Origin: CAUZJO01 sp963580245
GTDB taxonomy: Bacteria > Sumerlaeota > Sumerlaeia > MVZB01
Assembly (NCBI GenBank): GCA_963580245.1
Contig: CAUZJO010000156.1
Span: 1 to 10,460 of the forward strand
Direction: 5' to 3'
Length of the DNA stretch: 10,460 nucleotides
The notes under the pieces were generated by a model. It worked only from the letters and a program-made list of their open reading frames with translations. It did not search any database and was not told the origin of the DNA. Position 1 is the stretch's first letter. Each line of letters opens with the position of its first letter. Made by a program: the position numbers and the translations under genes. Shown piece by piece: positions 6,885 to 10,460 of the stretch.

Positions 6885-6970
6885 GAAATGTTACCCTTAC
6901 TGGAATAGTTGTAACCTCACTCTCCGAGCTTGTGGCTGCGACTCTAACAATTACGAATTGGAGGAAATAA
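6821..6970 (+). CDS. Possible 49-residue small protein ending at the ribosome binding site of the next gene
   Basis: An ATG at 6821, with GAGG seven bases upstream, opens a frame of 49 codons (MGNLGLDKFTEFSKL... ...TLTITNWRK) whose TAA at 6968-6970 lies five bases before the ATG of the exported protein gene, a geometry typical of translational coupling. The frame covers nearly all of the first 88-bp repeat. In the second repeat copy (7924-8010) the same frame is also open to the same TAA. However, the nine differences fall at all codon positions (three third, four first, two second), which does not support protein-level constraint. It may be a leader peptide or a chance frame in a non-coding leader. 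Confidence 0.25.
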   Translation: MGNLGLDKFTEFSKLNGKSQLRNVTLTGIVVTSLSELVAATLTITNWRK

Positions 6971-6971
6971 C
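6884..6971 (+). repeat. 88-bp direct repeat, 5' copy, containing the next gene's ribosome binding site
   Basis: It matches 7924-8011 without gaps at 79 of 88 positions (my hand count), at a constant offset of 1040. The last 24 bases, including GGAGGAAATAAC, are identical. A hairpin, GTTAC/GTAAC with an inner ACT/AGT stem around GAAT (6890-6915), is kept in both copies. The repeat stops within five bases of the gene's ATG. Confidence 0.9.
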
Positions 6972-6975
6972 GAAA

Positions 6976-7911
6976 ATGAAAAAGAACTATTTAAAGATTT
7001 ATGCACTTGGCTTCGTGTTGTTGATTGCAGGATCATTTACTGTCCAGGCGGAGGTCATTGACGAAAATCCGGCAACCCAGACAACACTGGGTCAAATGAG
7101 ATTTGATGAAATGTCCGTTGTGAATTACACCGCATCTGCCATCGATATTGGCCCTGATCCACTCATCTTTTCTCCCGAAGGAGGAGGCGGCATCCGTCCC
7201 GTTGAAACGGATGGAAATGGCCTCCTTATTATCCCCGCGGGTCCGGATACCTGTACAAATCCCGACTCTGATTTCATCAACCAACGTCTTACCATGACGA
7301 CCGACCCGCAAACCCTGCCCGTCCCGCAAGATATGATTACGGACATTACAGTCTGGGAAGCCTGGATCCAGGTTCCAGATATAGGACCCATGCCGGCGAT
7401 TCCCTCGGTGTATTTCGGCATTACAGATCTGGCCAGCAATGCATTGGGATTGCCAGATGACGGTCTTCAAGTCCATTCCTGGTGGATGGGGACCGGTTTC
7501 GTGTTTGACGGCGGGACCCACCTCCCAAATCTGGTCATAGGCACGTGGGTATGGAAGAACGCTGAAGTCACGAATATTCCATTGCCGCCAGCAGGAACAA
7601 TCATCGGGCTCCGTATTATCATTGTGCCCCAGCCGGCGAATCCGGAACACGACGTCCGTTATGAATACAATCTCGGCGACGGTTGGCTTGAATATGTGCC
7701 CATGGGCCAGACCGCCGCGACGCTTACGCACCAAAGCAAGACAAAGGCAAGCTGTTTCCCCAGCCACTGTGTCCAGGACGGGTTGGAACTCCTCATTAAG
7801 AACAGGAGTTGCGAGAGCCCAGGGATTCCTGTTGGCGTGGACATGATTCGCATCTTTAATGCCCAGCCGCCCCCCGCTCCCGCAGGACTTAATGACTGGT
7901 ACTGGTACTAG
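6976..7911 (+). CDS. Exported protein of unknown function bracketed by direct repeats
   Basis: The 311-residue product starts at the ATG at 6976, eleven bases after GGAGG. A TTG at 6958 is in frame but lies inside the ribosome binding region. The signal peptide is clear: MKK at the start, a hydrophobic core at 8-20 and cleavage after 'VQA' (23-25). The mature part is rich in Pro, Gly, Ile and Thr with short strand-like segments ('EAWIQVPDI', 'SVYFGITDL', 'LRIIIVPQP', 'VRYEYNLGDGWLEYVP'), suggesting an all-beta extracellular domain, perhaps of lectin or jelly-roll type. That is a guess, as no family is recognised. There are four cysteines after residue 250 (two in 'SCFPSHC', one in 'NRSCES') or near 93, which could form disulfides. 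It ends 'NDWYWY'. The gene is visibly less GC-rich than the propeller gene, and together with the flanking repeats this hints at separate acquisition. Confidence 0.8.
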   Translation: MKKNYLKIYALGFVLLIAGSFTVQAEVIDENPATQTTLGQMRFDEMSVVNYTASAIDIGPDPLIFSPEGGGGIRPVETDGNGLLIIPAGPDTCTNPDSDFINQRLTMTTDPQTLPVPQDMITDITVWEAWIQVPDIGPMPAIPSVYFGITDLASNALGLPDDGLQVHSWWMGTGFVFDGGTHLPNLVIGTWVWKNAEVTNIPLPPAGTIIGLRIIIVPQPANPEHDVRYEYNLGDGWLEYVPMGQTAATLTHQSKTKASCFPSHCVQDGLELLIKNRSCESPGIPVGVDMIRIFNAQPPPAPAGLNDWYWY

Positions 7912-7923
7912 AGTTGTATCTTA

Positions 7924-8011
7924 AGAAATGTTACCCTCACTAGAATAGTCGTAACTCCACTCTCCAAGCTTGAGGTTGCGACTCTATCAATTACGAATTG
8001 GAGGAAATAAC
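7924..8011 (+). repeat. 88-bp direct repeat, 3' copy, an orphan leader with no gene after it
   Basis: This copy begins 13 bases after the stop of the exported protein gene and preserves the ribosome binding site of the 5' copy (GGAGGAAATAAC). The sequence diverges immediately afterwards, and no ATG-initiated reading frame of useful length follows. It looks like the front of a lost paralogue or one boundary of a duplicated or mobile unit. Confidence 0.9.
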
Positions 8012-8524
8012 ATTAAGCCTCTTCCGGAATTATAGTGGATCTTGTCTTCAACTAACAAGCGCAACCCTCATTGCAGAAGCATAGGCGAACATACCTGCCT
8101 TCGACAACTCATCCATCACTCCGGCGCACTTGCGCCGATTCTCGGGCCGCAGACGCGATCTGGGCCGCGTGCCCATTCCAGCGAACTGGAAATCAACGTT
8201 CCATGTGCGACTTTGTGGTACAGACTAACGTGCGCTGGTAGGCACGCCGGTTGAAAGCGGACGAAGCTTGAGCCGGAAGGCTTGGGCGTTGGTTCCGGGA
8301 GTTCGAGTTCTGGTGTAATTTCACACACCAACTCCCAGTACTTCCGCCAAGAACGGGTGACAGGCTCATCCTCTACCGCGCCGTTAAATGTAAGAAAGTA
8401 CTATATCCGAAAAGCAAGCTTGAATCCCCAAATGAAGAGCGGCCTCGGTTAATGGTTATCCGCTCATTCCGGGTAGACTGCAAGTAATGGCGATTGCTGA
8501 GAAGATATCGAGGGAATCCTTTAG
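8012..8524. other. Gene-poor region between the orphan leader and the prepilin pair
   Basis: No confident gene. A minus-strand open frame (8400-8116) is listed separately as a possible remnant. GAGCGG (8437-8442) and CCGCTC (8460-8465) can pair around a 17-base loop about 60-90 bases past the end of the prepilin genes and could be a weak terminator for them, though no T-run is present. Confidence 0.4.
8116..8400 (-). pseudogene. Possible remnant reading frame, unrecognised
   Basis: The minus strand is open for about 95 codons from just after a TAG (8403-8401) to the TGA near 8116. There is no ATG start; a TTG at 8331 is the only candidate and has no ribosome binding site. The translated middle ('TRSWRKYWELVCEITPELELP') looks more like natural protein than a random frame, but I cannot name a family. 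It could be the decayed tail of a lost gene or a chance open frame in GC-rich DNA. Confidence 0.2.
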
Positions 8525-9133
8525 TCAGTATTCACCTCCCTGATATCCAATCGAATCCCAGTAGTTGATATCCCCGCCACTGATGGTGCCATTGGTCGGG
8601 TCGAACCATGAATCCAGGTGGTGGGCCCCGGGACCCCAAGTTTCGTCCCTCCAAAGGCCATCAGGCCCCGCGCTGCTCAGCGCCCAACGATAGGTGAAAC
8701 CAGTGTTCGGGAGCGGCGGTTCACTGAGCATCTGTGAGGTCATGATGACACTGACCTGCTTGCGTTGCGCATTGAAATGGCTCTTGAAGTTGAAGAAATC
8801 AAGAGGGATCGAACTCAAATAAACGATCGGAGTCGTCATCCGGCGTCCTTCGGTCCTTTGCCCTTGAAAATACAAAAAAAAGCCCCCGAAGTATCGATGC
8901 CCCGGTACTGCGGGGACGATGGGTTGACTCCATTGGTGGATCGTGTCACTCCAATCCGATTCATACGCCCGAATGGCAACCGCGGTCGTCCTCATATCGG
9001 CCCGCAATCTGGCCAATTTGACCCGCGTCTGGGCTTCCAAGAAATTCGGCACGGCGATCGCCGCCAGAATGGCAATGATCACCACCACGATGAGCAATTC
9101 AATCAATGTGAATCCTTTTGCCGTTCTTGTCAT
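8525..9133 (-). CDS. Type IV prepilin / GspG-like pseudopilin, second of a tandem pair
   Basis: The 202-residue protein starts MTRTAKG with a classic prepilin peptidase site: cleavage between Gly7 and Phe8, Glu12 at mature position +5, and a hydrophobic helix to about residue 30 ending 'VPNFLEAQTR'. The head domain carries 'TTPIVYLSSIPLDFFN' (100-115), 'SSAGPDGLW' (153-161) and 'FDPTNGTISGGDI' (177-189). The last two resemble the C-terminal calcium-loop region of GspG-type major pseudopilins. It would be cleaved and methylated by a prepilin peptidase and assembled into a fibre or pseudopilus in the inner membrane. An in-frame ATG at 9169 would add 12 residues; I prefer 9133 because leaders are usually short and basic. 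It lies 57 bases (21 with the longer start) after its paralogue. No assembly ATPase, platform or peptidase gene is in the window. Confidence 0.88.
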   Translation of the reverse strand: MTRTAKGFTLIELLIVVVIIAILAAIAVPNFLEAQTRVKLARLRADMRTTAVAIRAYESDWSDTIHQWSQPIVPAVPGHRYFGGFFLYFQGQRTEGRRMTTPIVYLSSIPLDFFNFKSHFNAQRKQVSVIMTSQMLSEPPLPNTGFTYRWALSSAGPDGLWRDETWGPGAHHLDSWFDPTNGTISGGDINYWDSIGYQGGEY

Positions 9134-9190
9134 TTCCCCAAACTTCCCAATGGATAGGACATCCATCATTCCTGACCGCTGGCATGATTC

Positions 9191-9856
9191 CTATCTTCTT
9201 GGATAGGTGATTCCGCTCTGAAAATAGAGGACCTGGCCGAAGCTGACCGTCCCATTGGTTGGATCGTAGAAGAAACTATCCCTATTTTGGCCAACGTTTT
9301 GCCACCACAGCAAGTCCGGCCCCGAACTCTCAAACACGAATCGATGTTCCTGGGGTATAAGCTCGGGAGACATCGACCTCCTGAATCCGTCCCGCGTGGT
9401 GGTCGGCTGATCCAGCGGCCATCCACTGTAGACGACCGAGCCCCCACGCACCCGCCGGTCCACACCCCAGTAAGACGTATCTCTCAGCAGCATCTTGGTG
9501 TTGAAAACGTCGATGGGTATGGTGGTCATGTAGGCGACCGGGGTGGTCACCAGGGCGCCCGGATATGGTCCTGGAACGGCGTGTCGCGCTTCGTCGGGGC
9601 CGTACAGCATGACCCATTCCGCAATAAAGCCCGCCGTGTAATTGAGTCGCCAGGGGTTGGGAAGGGGAATATTGTTCTGGTCGACAGCATAAGATTCGAA
9701 CGCAATCGCCATCGAACGCATGTCGGAGACGGTGCGACTGATCTTTGAACGAGTTTGTGCCTCCAGGAAATTAGGCACCGCGATCGCCGCCAGGATCGCG
9801 ATGATGGCGACGACGATAAAAAGTTCAATCAGCGTAAAACCAGCGGTTCTTCGCAC
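9191..9856 (-). CDS. Type IV prepilin / GspG-like pseudopilin, first of a tandem pair
   Basis: The 221-residue protein starts with GTG at 9856; AAGGGGG nine bases upstream (9866-9872) supports it. The six-residue leader MRRTAG is followed by 'FTLIELFIVVAIIAILAA' with the cleavage site at Gly6/Phe7 and Glu11 at mature +5, then the same 'VPNFLEAQTRSK' helix end as its neighbour. The head has 'TTPVAYMTTIPIDVFNTK' (104-121), 'SSGPDLLWW' and 'YDPTNGTVSFGQV'. The shared block order with the downstream gene shows a tandem duplication that has since diverged, with moderate similarity outside the helix. Short 21-57 base spacing implies one transcript. Minor-versus-major pilin roles cannot be decided from sequence. 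Confidence 0.9.
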   Translation of the reverse strand: MRRTAGFTLIELFIVVAIIAILAAIAVPNFLEAQTRSKISRTVSDMRSMAIAFESYAVDQNNIPLPNPWRLNYTAGFIAEWVMLYGPDEARHAVPGPYPGALVTTPVAYMTTIPIDVFNTKMLLRDTSYWGVDRRVRGGSVVYSGWPLDQPTTTRDGFRRSMSPELIPQEHRFVFESSGPDLLWWQNVGQNRDSFFYDPTNGTVSFGQVLYFQSGITYPRR

Positions 9857-9904
9857 TCTCCATGGCCCCCTTCTCTAGGCCAACTTTGTAACCGAATCAC
9901 GATT

Positions 9905-10123
9905 TTAAATTATTACCGAGAGGTGAGAGGCGTCAAGAAGGAAACGAGCTAAATCGACGGAATCGCCCCGTGGCCACCTTTCATTGAATATGCCACGCGG
10001 CGCCGACTGGCTGATATGGGTCGGTTTTGGCCAGACCAATGGACCTCTCCAACAGTTTTCGTAATGTATGTGCCCCCCAAATGACATGCCCCAATCTCTG
10101 GATAACTTAAATTGTTTCAACAT
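9905..10123 (-). CDS. Possible small protein (72 aa), unrecognised
   Basis: ATG at 10123 is preceded by a weak AGGT eight bases upstream. The product (MLKQFKLSRDWGMSFGGHIHYENC...) matches no family I know, has no signal peptide, and its 3' end overlaps the candidate prepilin promoter. It fills an otherwise empty gap between the transposase remnant and the prepilins. A chance frame is the more likely reading. Confidence 0.2.
   Translation of the reverse strand: MLKQFKLSRDWGMSFGGHIHYENCWRGPLVWPKPTHISQSAPRGIFNERWPRGDSVDLARFLLDASHLSVII
9908..9936 (-). promoter_or_regulatory. Candidate sigma70 promoter for the prepilin pair
   Basis: On the minus strand TTGACG (9936-9931) is followed after 17 bases by ATAATT (9913-9908), or after 15 bases by TAATAA (9915-9910). 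The position, 50-80 bases ahead of the GTG at 9856, suits the prepilin operon. Confidence 0.45.
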
Positions 10124-10125
10124 AT

Positions 10126-10353
10126 TTACCTACATTTTGGCAGTTTGCGTTTAGCGGTTCCATTGACCCCCTTGCTGGGTAGCGCGTCGGGAATGGTGAC
10201 GCCGGCCGTCGCGCAGACCAGCCGCCCTCGCGCCATGGGCCACGTCTCCCGGCCGCCACAGACGAGGCAACAAAATCCGTCGGGCGAACCCATCGCCTCC
10301 AGGGAGGCCATGCACGCCGCCTCGGCTTGGAACTCGTCCCCAACCTTGGTCAC
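10126..10353 (-). pseudogene. Truncated N-terminus of an IS1595-type transposase (zinc-ribbon remnant)
   Basis: The 75-residue frame from a GTG at 10353 contains 'EAACMASLEAMGSPDGFCCLVCGG', which fits the 'WPDGF-C-P-x-CGG' zinc-ribbon start of IS1595-family transposases, followed by 'RGRLVC'. The first knuckle (Cys29-x-x-Cys32) is present, but the second is broken: Cys47 has no partner three residues on (Ala50), and the downstream 'TAGVTI' looks like a decayed 'SVTAGTI'. The frame then stops; the catalytic DDE-like domain of about 200 residues is absent. This is a relic of an insertion, so its ends cannot be placed. The identification rests on a short motif. Confidence 0.45.
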
Positions 10354-10460
10354 GTTAATCAGTTTTCCACCGTGCGCCTATGCTCAAGGGCCGCCGGCGG
10401 AATTAAAAATTGTGAGTGCCGGGACTCCGACGACCCCCCCCTCCCTTTTCACGAGGACGG
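10354..10460. other. Window end, nothing identified
   Basis: No gene or site is supported. A run of eight C residues at 10434-10441 lies near the edge. Confidence 0.4.

Noticed and set aside
7033..7767. 244-codon minus-strand frame opposite the orphan exported gene
   Set aside because: The plus-strand frame has a ribosome binding site and a signal peptide; the antisense frame has neither, and its composition is not protein-like.
6884..8011. Integron attC sites or a CRISPR array as an explanation for the direct repeats
   Set aside because: There are only two copies 1040 bases apart, no short regular spacers, no integrase or Cas gene, and no attC-type core (GTTRRRY with paired boxes) at the boundaries.
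9287..9748. 153-codon plus-strand frame opposite the first prepilin
   Set aside because: Antisense shadow of a prepilin gene with clear family motifs.

Overview
The window looks like a chromosomal accessory stretch from an uncultured, Gram-negative-type bacterium of the Planctomycetota / Lentisphaerota / Hydrogenedentota / Sumerlaeota kind. The pointers are two prepilin-like proteins with an almost identical 'NFLEAQTR' helix and a C-terminal 'DPTNGT' motif, a long exported repeat protein with a 'YPVTIDP' lead-in, and a GH127-type exported hydrolase with an exported isochorismatase-fold protein. The phylum is an inference from protein style. No rRNA or tRNA gene or other marker is visible.

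Layout. Positions 1-1538 (+) are the 3' part of a large secreted or surface protein made of seven ~66-residue repeats, probably a beta-propeller; its start lies outside the window. Positions 1539-2083 hold no confident gene. Positions 2084-2983 and 3120-5150 (+) encode an exported isochorismatase-fold cysteine hydrolase and an exported GH127-like zinc/cysteine glycosidase. They are co-oriented, 136 bp apart, and each has its own Shine-Dalgarno sequence. Positions 5243-6680 carry an IS1380-family insertion sequence, with the transposase at 5305-6594 and imperfect inverted ends.

The AT-richer section from about 6600 to 8011 is the oddest part. It has a 46-bp tandem repeat, two very short reading frames, and an orphan exported protein (6976-7911) bracketed by two ungapped ~88-bp direct repeats lying exactly 1040 bp apart. 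The 5' copy carries the orphan gene's ribosome binding site. The 3' copy has the same site but no gene after it. Positions 8012-8524 are gene-poor, with at most a remnant reading frame on the minus strand. Positions 9856 to 8525 (-) are a tandem pair of paralogous type IV prepilin / GspG-like pseudopilin genes behind a candidate sigma70 promoter. Positions 10353-10126 (-) are a truncated, degenerate N-terminus of an IS1595-type transposase.

The genes do not form one obvious pathway. Most products are predicted to be exported (propeller, hydrolase pair, orphan protein, pseudopilins), so the region looks like an envelope/secretome locus broken up by mobile DNA. No CRISPR array, toxin-antitoxin pair, phage module or recognised defence system was found. 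The least explained structure is the direct-repeat-bracketed gene at 6884-8011.
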